Shown here: piece after piece, positions 1 through 11,155 of the stretch | Position numbering within the stretch: position 1 is the first letter of the stretch | Layout of the letters: each line of letters starts with the position of its first letter | From: Moringa oleifera | Taxonomy: Eukaryota; Streptophyta; Magnoliopsida; Brassicales; Moringaceae | Length of the DNA stretch: 64,000 nucleotides | NCBI GenBank assembly: GCA_021397835.1 | Contig: JAJFZO010000731.1 | Span: forward strand, 868,001-932,000 | Direction: 5' to 3' | Program-made: the position numbers and the translations under genes | Notes under the pieces: generated by a model | Seen by the model: only the letters and a program-made list of their open reading frames with translations | Told to the model about the DNA's origin: nothing | Databases searched by the model: none

Positions 1-164
1 TATAACTAGTAAGCATAAATCTAAAGAAATTTTGTTGACGGATTCGTACCACATTTAGTATTTCTTAATGAAATGAATCATAAATCCGCAATGTTAATTT
101 CTCTGGATTTATGACAAGTACTAGCCAATGGGACCCACTAATATAGCATAGAACTAACAGCTAC

Positions 165-197
165 ACAACACACACACACTCACACATATATATATAC

Positions 198-254
<57 letters not shown>
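165..254. repeat. (CA)n/(TA)n microsatellite
   Basis: A short CA run passes into a TA run interrupted by TACA. The homologous place in element A (near 49720-49745) has only a few such dinucleotides, so the array grew after the copies separated. Confidence 0.9.
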
Positions 255-256
<2 letters not shown>

Positions 257-2389
257 ATACGAAATGTAGTCAATGATAGTTTTCATGATTATGAGGAGTA
301 AGGTAAAAGAAAGAGAATCACCTTGTTGACAGTATGCCAAGGTGGGCACAAATCACAATATTTTCCACGTGCACGATCTAGAAGTCCATACTCCCAATTA
401 TGTGCTTCGTAATTTGAATGTGGAGGAGGATAATCAGCATCTTGATCATTTTGTTAACCACGGTAAATATAATAGAAGGCAGTCTACAAATTTATATTTA
501 TTATGTCAGGAGAATATATTAACATAAAGCAAATTAGCAAACATATATAACTAAAATTGATGAACTTACATAAAGCAACGGGTCACAAATACAAACGTTC
601 TGCAAATATACGTCAGAAAACTCCTTTTTCCTTTTGCAAAGCAGATTTAAGTATGCATCAATGTGTTGAAAAATCGGTGAATAGTGCATTAGGTTACGAT
701 TTAAGTAATGAAGGATACGATTTATAAGTTACGATTTCAAAACTAAGTTACGATACATAGGAACAAGATACATCAAGACACGATTTTGAAATTAAGATAC
801 GATTGTTGACATCAATATACGATTATACAAATCAATAAATGATTTGGTGAATCAAATACAAAATTAGGTTACGAATTTAAAATTTAATTCATAAATCAAG
901 GAGTGTAGCTATGATTTAATGAAAAATGTTAATATAGAATCAACATATTGAGTCGTCAATCCAGGCGTTGTTTTCCTCAAGATCACGAAACCAACCTGTA
1001 CTGACACTGTGATCAATACCTATATTGCGGTTGTGTAAAATTACCAAGTTATGAAGAAAAAGTATGCAATACACTAAAATATAAATATAAGTTATAAATA
1101 TGAAAAATTGCTTACTATGATGTCCCTTCCATGAATATATTGTATTCAACGATGATTGAGCTTAATATCTCCATTTCGGTATTAACAAGATGGGAAGACT
1201 TAGCACGTTTCGTCCCAGTAGTAGGGTCGACCTATGGGCTGCACAATTGTTTGGATCGTTTATGGGTCCTAATAACGGGCAACGCATTGTTGATAACCTC
1301 TACTGAGACAATGGCTAAGTCCGTCACAGCCTCTATAGGCGCTACGAGCTCAGCCTCAGTTGGCTCTGCATGTCCGTAACCATGTTGATTAATAGCCTCA
1401 TCTTGATCATCATCGTTATCTTTCTTTTCTTCTTCCTCTACTGAGTCCTCGTCAGACTCATCGCTAAAGTCCTCATACTTATTGCTAGAGTCCTCAAACT
1501 CAGTAGACTCCTCTGAAACAACATGGTGTGATGTGGAGCTAGCATCAACACCCTAAAAAAAGATGTATTGAAAACCATCTTAGATTATGAATTACAGAAT
1601 AAATATATGGAATCAATTGATAACAGACTTTATGAAAAAAGTAACCATAAAGAAAAGTTACCTTAGGAACATAGTTTTGAATTGTGAGCTGGATGGATTT
1701 GAGGACACTCATTTGCTCCATATGACGCCTTTCATTAAGGGAATCCATGAGGTTTACCTTTGCCTCTATGAGGTTTAATTTCGCCTCTATAGCATCTAGG
1801 CGACGGTACACCTCTGGATCCCCTTCAGTCACATCCTCCCTCTCCCTATCACTGTCCTTTTTCTCCTTCTCCCTCTCCCTCTCCTCCCTCTCCCTCTCTT
1901 TCCTCTCCCTTTCCTCCCTCTCTCTCTAGTCTTTCTCCCTATACTCCCTCACAATAATTGCATCTCTTAATCGCTTAGCAATTGTAAACTCCATTTGCTG
2001 TCGCTGCAAAAAAGGATCCATTAAGTAAAACATTTTACATGTTGATAACTAAAATACATTACAAAGTAAAAATTAATATTAGAATAATAAACCTTATATG
2101 TTTTTGGAAAAGATGCTGGTAATTTTGTTGACTTATATTGAGTGGGGACCTTAACTATCTCGTTTATATGTTTATCTGAACTCTTTGAACTTGCAGCAGT
2201 AACAGCAGCCACACTGGAGATCTTTCGCTATAAGGGCAGTGCAGTCTCTTCAACACCAACATAATATGGGGTATGGCGCTCAGCATGATTCGGCTTTAGT
2301 TTTAACTTAGCCTCCATCTAAATTCACAAAATTAAAGTTGAACTCAGTATATGAAGACACAAAATTAAAAAAGAATGTACAAAAATCAT

Positions 2390-2710
2390 ATGAATTAGGA
2401 TACGAAATCACATAAATGAAGATATGAAACTGAGAAAGAAGATACGAAACTGAGAAAAAAGATACAAATCACACAAAAGAAGATACAAAACTGATAAAGA
2501 AGATATAAAATCACACAAATGAAGATACAAAATCACACAAATGAAGATATAAAACTGAGAAAGAAGATACGAAACTAAAAAAAAAAGATACGAATGAATA
2601 AAAGACATAAAAATTATGAAAGAAGATATGAAATCATACTAATTAATATACAAAATGAAGGAACAAAATGTCAGATGAATATATGAGAAAGAAGATACAA
2701 AATCATAGGG
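2390..2710. repeat. Degenerate short tandem repeat in an intron of the element 1 Ulp1 gene
   Basis: Repeated words of the kind gaagatacgaaactgagaaa follow one another with a period near 20 bases. The same kind of tract occupies the same intron in element A (52090-52510), and in reverse complement in element B (about 56280-56470, cattTCGTGCCttc-like words). Confidence 0.7.
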
Positions 2711-4489
2711 CACATATTGGAACTTACCTTATTTGTGAAGATCTTCTTGCAATCTCCATTGTGAAGCCGTCGATGGAACCTCCAACGGCAAATTCGAGGC
2801 AGGGGTAAGTTAGAACTTGATAACTTAGTCCCATGCACATTGGTAACAGGTATTACCTCGAATGTAAAAATTTAGAAAAAGAAAAACCAATTTTTGTTTC
2901 ATTAATTTGGACTGAAGCAATCTAGTACCATGCACCAGTTCTGTTTCACAAATCATAAATAATGAAAATAAATAAATAACATAAAAATTAAAATGTACTC
3001 ACATGCAATGCCCATACGAAACCATATGCATTATAGCTTAAACCATCACCTTCCATTGCTCAATTTGCAACAGCCTTCTTAAAGTGCAACAAGGAGTTGC
3101 AGTACACCCACGTGCCCTATGAAAGGTTATTGAATGCTTTCAAATTATTAACAAGATGAAATTACCATGTGAGGACCTTCTATTGCTCGTCATGGCTTTT
3201 AATGAAGCCATTTAGCAGGTATAGGAATGCCAACTCCACTTTATCATCAGGATCCTCAAACTCTCCTTGTAGCAACCTTATCTTAACTTTACTACTGCTG
3301 ACTTTGTTCTTACCCTCAAAGTATTTGACAAGAATGCCAAATGAATTGGCTTCAATATTTTTCATGTCTGGTAGTTCTCCAAATTTCTACCCTGTGATTA
3401 GGCAAAATTCCACCTTATTGAAACGAACTTCATTCTCACCAAGTCTGAACCACATCTCATCCTTGCGATTTTGTTGAATCTCTCGGAGCAACAAGTTATG
3501 GACAATGATCCTAGAGAAGTTGAAATCATTGTGTACAACTAGGAAATGCCCAAAACAAGTGTCAATAAACTTTTCCTTCTCTGAGCCCCTCAAAATTTCC
3601 CTTAGAGTTGGGATGACATCATTATCACAATGCTTCAACAATTTTCAGTCTTCCAAGACTCTTTGGGGGTCACATATGGCCTGAAAATAGCTTCAATAGT
3701 GGTCATCTGCACATTGACCAAAAAAAAAAAATTAAGCAGCCAAGTAAAGAGATACTGAAATCAAGTTACGAATTCATACACAATACGATTTTTCTGTATA
3801 ATTTGGTTAAAAATTCATATACAAGATACGATTTCAGTTTAATTTAGTTACGATTCATAAACAAATAAGATTTCAGTATTATTTGGTTATGATTCACTCA
3901 ACTAGGATACGATTGTACAATTTGCGGAACGATTTGGTCAAAAAGTACATGATTTCTAGGTACGATTTTAAGGTACGATTTTCTCAAATATAACACGATT
4001 TTATAACATTATGCAATTTTTTTAACACAAACTAACGACAAAATCCAAAGAAAAGTGCTCAACAACATGTATTCAAGCTTTCAAAACTATAAAGTTAACT
4101 CAAAGATACAAAAAAAAAAAGACAACAAATTGTCTGACGAAACAATTAAGAAAATCTCAAATTTGAGCATAATGTATCCTTTAAAACTATACTTTCACTG
4201 ATTTCTTCATTCTTCGTTAGCTTCTGAGTTCTTTTCGAGCGTCGATGTGCAACAAAAACTAAGATATCAACAGATATTGTTTGAATAGAGATGAAGAGAA
4301 ATGGTAGAGTGTAGTGCCAAAGTGAAGAGAGAGAAAAAGAGAGACATTTGGGAGATTTGACTTCTCATTTTTCTATATGTGAGCAAATAAGTAATTATAC
4401 AATATTCATTAAGGATAATTTGATCAAAAACTTTAAAAAATATTAAAAATATATATATATTTAATATTAATTATATAAGTAACTGCATA

Positions 4490-7400
4490 TATACGGCGGC
4501 TTAAAAACACTTATTCTCCAATATCCTCTCATATGATATGGCAGCTTCATCCGTTATGACGTGGCTCGTAGGAGTACAACTCTCACATCTAACAGCTTTA
4601 GCGGCTGTCATGTGGCGGCTTTTCTCTAAGTCGGGTCAAGCAAGTCAAAAGCAGAGTTTAATAGCTTTTTTCGCGTTCATCTTTTTCTTAATGGCTTCTT
4701 CTACAACGCTTACTTCATTTTCTCATCTAAAAACTTCTCATCTCGTCTCAAAAATCCTTTCCCTCAATTCTTAACTCATCTATTCCTTTGATAGTGCTTT
4801 CTTTTCTGAAATCTAGCATCTTCGCATAAATCCTGTGCGCCTACACCCGCTGCTGCTGCTGCACCCTCTTTCTCAGTAAGTCTTCCTATCCTCTCTTTGT
4901 ATTTCCTACTGACTTCTTGGCTGACCCTATGATCTTCAAATGTCACCACCCACGACCTTCTTAGGATTAAGAGACTTTACTCCATTCCTAGAGCAGTTAG
5001 GCTGGCCCTTCCTAGTGTAGAAGAACGCCCCTAGTCACCTAAACTGGGGCCTTTTGTATCTACGAAGAATGTTTGAGAGAAGGGCAGCACCTTCCTCTAC
5101 ACCCCTTAATTTAGGATGCCCCTTTTAGGTTGCAATTTTAGTCTATGGCATTTCAGCACCACAAAGCCTGCATTATTTAGCCCTGGACCACCTAAGTCCT
5201 CGGGGAAATGGAACCATAGCTCCTTATGGCAGTCTGTAACAGATTGCCCAAGAGGCTCAACGAGTGGAAGGATCATCCCAGGTCTGAAGTTAGCACTCTC
5301 CTTCCCGATCCTTTGTTTGATGTATACCAGTGTCTGCTAGTTTGATGGCGCTCCCATCAGTTAGTATTCTAGTTTGAATAAGATCCAAAGGGTGGCCGAA
5401 TCCCATTCTTCTTCAGATGAGCACTTAGAATGAACCGGGGCCTCGAGTACTACCGTCTCTATAAAGCCTGCCACTTCTTTCGACAGTGCTTCTTCCATCC
5501 TTTAGTCTTACTCTCTGAGTTACAGGCTTCAACCAATAGCTCCTTCACTCGATTTAATTTCCGAAGCAGAGGCCCATTTCTATTGAGCCTTCAAGTCCAT
5601 TTTCCTTAATGGCAGAGTTTTCGTTCATTGGGGCTGGGAATATTTTTCAAAATCACTAACCTTGTTGTTATTGTCTTCCTGGACATGCAAACTCAAGGCA
5701 AGCAAAAGTTGGAGTCCATTGTGGCTACGGCCGAAAAAGACCCCTCCTGGGTGTACTATTAAGGGCTCAAGTCATACAACAGCCTTCTTGGCAAAGCCGA
5801 CAGGGGGCTGCCAAAGTCCTACTCCTACTATGTTGCTAACCTTTGCAGATTTCAGCCCAGTGCAAAGTAACCCCTGCTTTTGAAAGACAAGAAGTAGCTT
5901 CTTCAGTAGTTCATGACACAGAATTTACTGCCTTCTGATGCTCTAAGATTAGTATCCACTAAAGGAGGGCAAAAGGTTTAGCACCTTGTAACTCATCTTG
6001 CTGAGGTATGTCTTCCTTCTCTTTTCCTCAAAAGATTTTTTTTAGTTTATCACCGCAGCATTGACTCCTCTTCTCTTGCAGGTTCTTCATGAAACCTCCC
6101 TGGTCCTGCAGGATTATGACCAATGCTCTTCTACAGACACCTTATGGAAGAAAGTAGAGGACACTTTGCAAGATGCCCGTCAAAAGGGGCAAGATATGGC
6201 GCAAACTGTCTCTACATTGAGCTCTGAAAAAGAGAAGTTAGAGCAAGAAGCTGCTCTGTGGAAGGTCGAAGAATAGAAGGTCAAGTTTGAAGCCACTCTA
6301 CAACTCCAGCTAGTGAAGAAAGATCATCTAGAAGAGCAGGACAAACTGTGGGCTTCAGCTGCTGCAAAAAGAGAGGCCTCGCAGAATAAACATTTGGAGG
6401 TATTTGAAAAGGCCAAGAAGGAAGTGGTGGACACCTTCAAGAGCAGTACTGACTTGGATGAATTTATAGATGCTAAGTGAGAGAAGATCTCTGGGATACA
6501 AGGAAGCCCACCAAAGAAGAAATCCTGGCTTAAGTACCCCAATTTGGATTTGTGGTTCACCAAAGGGGTGCCTGCAGCAGCAGCTTCTTCTACAAAACCT
6601 GACTCTCTATCGGAGCTAACTCTTTCTCAAATCTTATCTGAGATTGATAAGGAGGCTTCTTTTCCTTGTAAATGTCTTTGAATTTTAAATAAAATTTTAG
6701 TTCTCTGTGTTTCCATACCTTTGCTTCTTTTTTTTTTCCCCTTTTTTATTAAAAGGTAGTTCTTTTAAAATTGCATACTGCTTGTTAAGCTGCCGCTTGG
6801 CAGTTTCCCTGGATCCCCTAGCCTCCTCGACAGCGCTTACCACCACTAGATGCTTCTTACCCTGCCACCTCGGTAGTGTCCACTTCCATGGGATGATTGC
6901 CTAAACAACCACTTCATTAGTGTCTACCATCTCAACAGCGTCTGTCGCCATGAGGCGGCTGCTTAAACAGGCACTCCATCAACGCCTGCCACCTCAACAG
7001 CGCTTGTTATGTTTTCTTAGCCTACCATTTCAGTAGTGCTTGCAACCACAAAAGACCCTTTGAATTGCCGCTTCATCAGTGCCAGCCACTTCAGCAATGA
7101 CAACCGTTGCCACCTCAACAGTACTCCCCCTGGCACCTTGTTTAGCATCGCATATAGTATTTTTTTCAGCAAAATTGAGTATTGACACCTCCCCTTCTAG
7201 TGATTCCCACAAATTACACAATTCTGTTAACCTTTTACTCTTTATGACGATCTTGACTTTGGATGGTAGCATTATTATAGAGTTCGGTTCCATTTCATCT
7301 CTATCCATTTGTACATTTTCAGACCAATTTTGAATTTTTCGTCTTTTAAGGATCGGTGTAACCTCCATGTCTTCGAGGAACTAATAGAAAGGGACAAGGA
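4490..7400 (+). mobile_element. Diverged retroelement-like remnant, copy 1 (gag-like domain plus coiled coil)
   Basis: This stretch is GC-richer than its surroundings and aligns in order with 9000-13020: a CTG/TGC-rich leader near 4850, the motif tcttaggattaagagactttac at the start of the coding part, the MQTQGKQKLES-like exon near 5680, the coiled-coil part at 6080-6680, and a tail with repeated cacctcaacag words at 6880-7130. LTRs or terminal repeats were not identified. The coding frame is broken in several places. It could be a gypsy-type non-autonomous element or another plant mobile family; the class is inferred from the N-domain only. Confidence 0.5.
4935..6680 (+). pseudogene. Broken gag-like/PF04195-like coiled-coil protein gene, copy 1
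   Basis: Three blocks can be read. The first (about 4935-5340) gives GALCIYEECLREG-like and LPLHPL-like words resembling the N-terminal domain of the 'putative gypsy type transposon' family (PF04195). The second (about 5670-5880) is MQTQGKQKLESIV followed by a Ser/Thr/Pro-rich linker, preceded by a T-rich acceptor-like tract. The third (6080-6680) reads VLHETSLVLQDYDQCSSTDT and then a charged coiled coil (SSEKEKLEQEAALWK, LQLVKKDHLEEQDKLW), ending LSELTLSQILSEIDKEASFP and a stop at 6679. Stops at 6274 and 6478 interrupt the third block. The sister copy at 9727-12928 has the same order of blocks. Function is unknown; the family name is a recollection from domain words, not a search. Confidence 0.5.
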
Positions 7401-8640
7401 AAGATGAATTTTCAGCTGATATAAAATGATGCAATAAATAAAAACAAAAGTAAGATCTGTTCGTATCCTATAGGGTTTGAGGGGTTCTAATCCTTGTCAT
7501 GGCTTTACTTCAAGTGAACTACATGTCGGACTATCCTTAGTCGACCTCTAATGGATCATAGATTGTTTCTCATCGAACTAATAAGGCACTTCAAAACAAC
7601 ATTATCACCACAAAAGCTTTAGCACTCTGAAATTATTAATGTATTTTAAGTTCAATGTAAGTGGGATACTTCACCAACTTTATAAAAATGAAATATCTTC
7701 TTGAAAGTATGGTTACACATATCTCTCCTAAAGGTGAAACTTGTTTTTCTAGATTACACATATCTCTCCTAAGGGTGAAGTTTACTTTTTTAAAAATCAT
7801 GATGATATGCATCGTGAAATGTGTGAGATTTTTCATTTAAATAAATATCAAAGTTATAAATAATTATAGGATATATCAAGAATAATATAAGAAATTATAA
7901 AAAAAATATATTATAGCAAAACAACGTACTCTTTCTTGTTTTGACTTTCTAATACAAAATTAAATATTTTAGATTCGATCTCCAATGAGATCATCTAACT
8001 GTTACAAATAGAAGATCTTAATTAAGGTAAACCTTTTGGCATGAAAATAAACTTAAAAATCACTGTCAGTCGTTCAAGTGTGATTGGTTATCATTATAAA
8101 TAAGTTCTTACTAATTTTAATTTTTTTTTAGAGAAAATTGAATTCACGAGTCATTATACTTATGAAAAAATTAGCATCCTTGAAACACTCATAGTTTGTA
8201 CCAAAAATTGCATTCATTTTCATAACTATAATCATACAATTAAAAAAATTAAGTTTCTTGCAAATAGGGGTATCTTGTGGAGAAGACAGAGATTTCATAA
8301 CTCATTTCATTACTAATATTCTAACATATTTTTTTATTGAAAAAATGATTTCACACTCAATTTCATCTCTTTTTTTCAAACTTAAAAATAAAAAAATGAC
8401 AATTTAATATAGGGCGACATTATAATTTCAACTAATCTAATAATGAGATTTTAAAATTATAATGAGGCGTTGCAACCTCTTAAATTTTGAATATCATTTT
8501 GCATACATAAAAATCTAGTTTTCATGTAATGAATTGAATAAATCTAACTTCTAATTGATAAAATAAATTTCAAAAAGAAAGTAATTTTAATAATTGATCA
8601 CCATTTCATTGCAACAACAATTTAATTATATATCTATTTA
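7400..8640. other. AT-rich spacer without a recognisable gene
   Basis: No coding segment or known repeat was recognised. A near-duplicate of about 30 bases (ttacacatatctctcctaa, followed by ggtgaa) occurs at about 7712-7738 and again at about 7755-7781. Confidence 0.6.
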
Positions 8641-10185
8641 TAGAAGAAAGAGGTATAGAAAAACTTGCAACACTGCTGAAGCCCCTGCAGCTCTCTGCTC
8701 CCACAAAGATTTTTCTCTATCAGTGTGAGTGTGTATTTTTGTAGCGCATAGGTGAATCCGTCTGCGAATGTAAGTATATTCCTACGGTTATTTGTAGCAA
8801 GGCTCATGGCGCACGTTAGCAGACAACCAAGTCTAGCTCTTTGAGAGAGCTATGTGCATGTTAGCATGTCTCCTGTTGTTATCTCTTACTCCTGCGCATT
8901 TATAATTCTATCCTTTTGGTGGCAAACTAGCAGCTGTGGCTGCTGCCAGGTGGCGGGCTAGCGAAACATACTCACGACACTATATAAGCTGAGGATACCT
9001 TGGCGATTGATATGTGGCAGGGTATACCTCTGACACGTGGCAGCTCGACAAGCCAATCGTAGTCACTCTGCTACTATTTATCTCCATGGCTATTGACACA
9101 TAACACATGTGGCAAATTTGCTGCTGACATGGTGACATTTTACAAACCCGTTGTCATATGTCAGTTACTTTAGTCCAACGATTTCTGACACGTGGCATTC
9201 ATGTGGAAAATTGCTGGTGACAAGTGGCATGCTTGACATGTGGTGGGTCTTCACTTAATGTCCTAGCTTATGTGTGGTGGGCCCTGCTTGTCATAGCTCC
9301 TAGCAGTGACATGGCGTTTTCGCCACGCGGTGAGTTGCAGAGAACTTCTCCTACACCTCTGACGTGGGTCCTTCTGCCACTAAACATGCAGCATGTATCC
9401 TGTCTAACCGGGTCAAGACTGCCTTCTCGTGGTCCAAAATCAGGTCCAACGGCTCTTCCATGGGTTCGCACATCCAGCCGTTCCCAACGGGCCTTTAGGC
9501 AAAGGCTAATTTGAATTTCTCTCAAGAAATCCTTTTTTCATCCCCAGAATTCTTGTCTCACTTTTTATCTCATCCTAGTCCCTACTAATCCCTGCTTCTA
9601 CCTGAAAAATGATTTTGCGCATTGCTGTAGTCTCCTTGCTTGCTCCTTCCTGCTGCTGCTGCTGCCACTTCTATTCCCAATAAATCTTTCTCCTTGTAGC
9701 TTTGGCATAATGATTAACCTAGAATCTTCTAGTATTACCAATCACGACTTGCTTAGGATTAGAAGACTGTATAATGTCCCTGGGATGGTTAAAACTGTTG
9801 ATTTCTAACGTTGATGGTCGCCCCAAGACACCCAAACCAGGGGCACTTTGTATTTCTAAAGAAAGCCTGAAAGGAGGGCAATGTCTTGCTCTCCACCACT
9901 TTTTCTTAGAAGTCGGTAATTTCTTCCACATCTCCCTTTCCCAGTTATCACCTGACTGTTGGCAAATCATAGTAGCTTTCATGACTAAATGTTTAGAGGT
10001 CTAGGTGCTCTTGTCTCTTTTAATATTCTCTAAATTTTGTGAGATAAAACAATAACCGTATGTTTGATTTGTAAAAATATTAATTTTTTTAATTTTATTT
10101 AATATAAAATTATTTTTTCAATATTTGATTCATTTTTATCACAGAATTATAATTTTTTAAGGAATTTCTATTCCTTGAAAACCCA

Positions 10186-10224
10186 GAATAGCTATTTCGA
10201 AGTGAACCCTCGAAATAGCTATTC
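10186..10224. repeat. Perfect 15-bp inverted repeat (hairpin)
   Basis: Left arm gaatagctatttcga (10186-10200), 9-base loop, right arm tcgaaatagctattc (10210-10224). It lies close to the left end of the AT-rich insertion, which is typical of fold-back or MITE-type elements. Confidence 0.9.
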
Positions 10225-10349
10225 CATGAAAATAAGAAATTACTATATTTTTCTATTTTTAACATACCATTGATAAAATTTTTAAATTACTATCATATAT
10301 ATATATATATATAACTTTATTTTTTATTTTTTAAATAATTTACCAAAAA

Positions 10350-11155
10350 TAAAAATATTATTATGATTAAAATATTAATTAATATTAAATTTAATTTTAT
10401 AATATTAATATTTAAAAATAAAAATAATTATCAATATATTATTTAGTTAATATTATTTTTATAATAATAACATTTTTTATTTTTTAAGGCATGCTGCTAG
10501 AGGGAGGCTGCTTCCACTGAAGGTGAATCAACTTATTCGCCTCTTAGGTTACTAGCGCATTTCAAGAAGAAGACACAAGGAAGGAAGTAAACAAGGGAAT
10601 CAAAGCCAGGACTCGATTACTGACCCTGGTTTGGTGTTGCCGCACTTCCTCTCCCTATCGGCTTTAGTATAGCAGCCCTTCGGACTAGCTAAGGTGCCAG
10701 TTAGTGCTTCGCTTTGAAATAGCCTTCCTTAGTCTGATGCTAAGACTGCTATCCGAAACAATCTGTTCCTTCATTTGATTGAATTCCTTGCCTCACCCTG
10801 AGATGAGAGGGAAGGTCGATTTTACTCGAATCCTGGGCCTGATCTTTAATCCTACACCGGTTAATGATGCGATGGGAGAAGTTTTGATTTTGTCATATTT
10901 TCATCAATGCTGGCCCAGTCGAGGCTCGTCCATGCCCAATCCCAATGGACAAACCTTTGATCCGCCCCTAGCTCTATAATCCACCCGTCTTCCCCAGTCC
11001 CTGAAAGCCCTCCCCTCTAAAAAAATAAAAAATAAAAAATATTACTTTTATTAAGATATTAATTAATTTTAATTTTGATTTTATAATATTAATATTTTAA
11101 AATAAAATAATTATTAATATATTATTTAGTTAATATTATTTTTATAATAATTTAT
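10350..11155. repeat. AT-rich direct repeat flanking the GC-richer segment
   Basis: About 100 bases around 10350-10465 recur at about 11045-11155 in the same orientation. Both contain aatattattt-like runs and the shared word atatattatttagttaat followed by attatttttataataat. The arms differ by scattered substitutions and short indels. They bracket 10493-11017. Confidence 0.75.
10493..11017. other. GC-richer island resembling plant mitochondrial DNA (possible NUMT)
   Basis: A sharp compositional change marks both sides of this segment. Its style (for example ggaaggaagtaaacaaggg, cctctccctatcggc, aagactgctatccgaaac) resembles non-coding plant mitochondrial DNA. No gene was identified in it. The origin is inferred from composition and word style only. 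Confidence 0.4.

Larger units (their letters stand above)
1..3720 (-). pseudogene. DUF1985-Ulp1 (C48 protease-like) transposon gene, element 1
   Basis: Reading the minus strand from about 3700: start MTTIEAIFRPYV, then a DUF1985-type domain (LKHCDNDVIPTLREIL, FGHFLVVHNDFNFSRIIVHN, RLLQGEFEDPDDKVELA) to about 3040. A Glu/Arg-rich hinge follows near 1830-1930, then a helical segment (VYRRLDAIEAKLNLIEAKVN) near 1800-1690. The Ulp1-like part is WIDDS near 960, HIDAYLNLL (665 downward) and VCICDPLLY (near 590-562). At the left edge GSHWLVLVIN carries the catalytic His (codon 130-128), and YDSF just after it supplies the Asp; the Cys would lie outside the window. A one-base deletion relative to element A near 3643 and several stops make it non-functional. 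In KI-type MULEs such genes are transposon cargo of unknown role, assumed to be SUMO-protease derived. Confidence 0.75.
1..4440 (-). mobile_element. Mutator-like element 1 (Ulp1-carrying, KI/CUMULE type), cut by left window edge
   Basis: The segment matches element A (49560-54190) along its length and in the same orientation: the ends of the Ulp1 gene, the DUF1985 part, the intron repeats and the terminal 120 bases before about 4440 correspond (for example the run ending aaggataatttgatc at 4411-4425 versus aagggtaatttggtc at 54136-54150). Only the Ulp1 half is inside the window; the transposase half would lie to the left. Weaker similarity to element A may continue to about 4525. The exact terminal inverted repeat and target duplication could not be fixed by eye. 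The family assignment rests on the gene pair seen in A and B plus established knowledge of Ulp1-bearing MULEs. Confidence 0.7.

Noticed and set aside
1747..1929. Ser/Leu-rich open frame on the plus strand
   Set aside because: It is the complement of the Glu/Arg-rich hinge of the minus-strand Ulp1 pseudogene in element 1.
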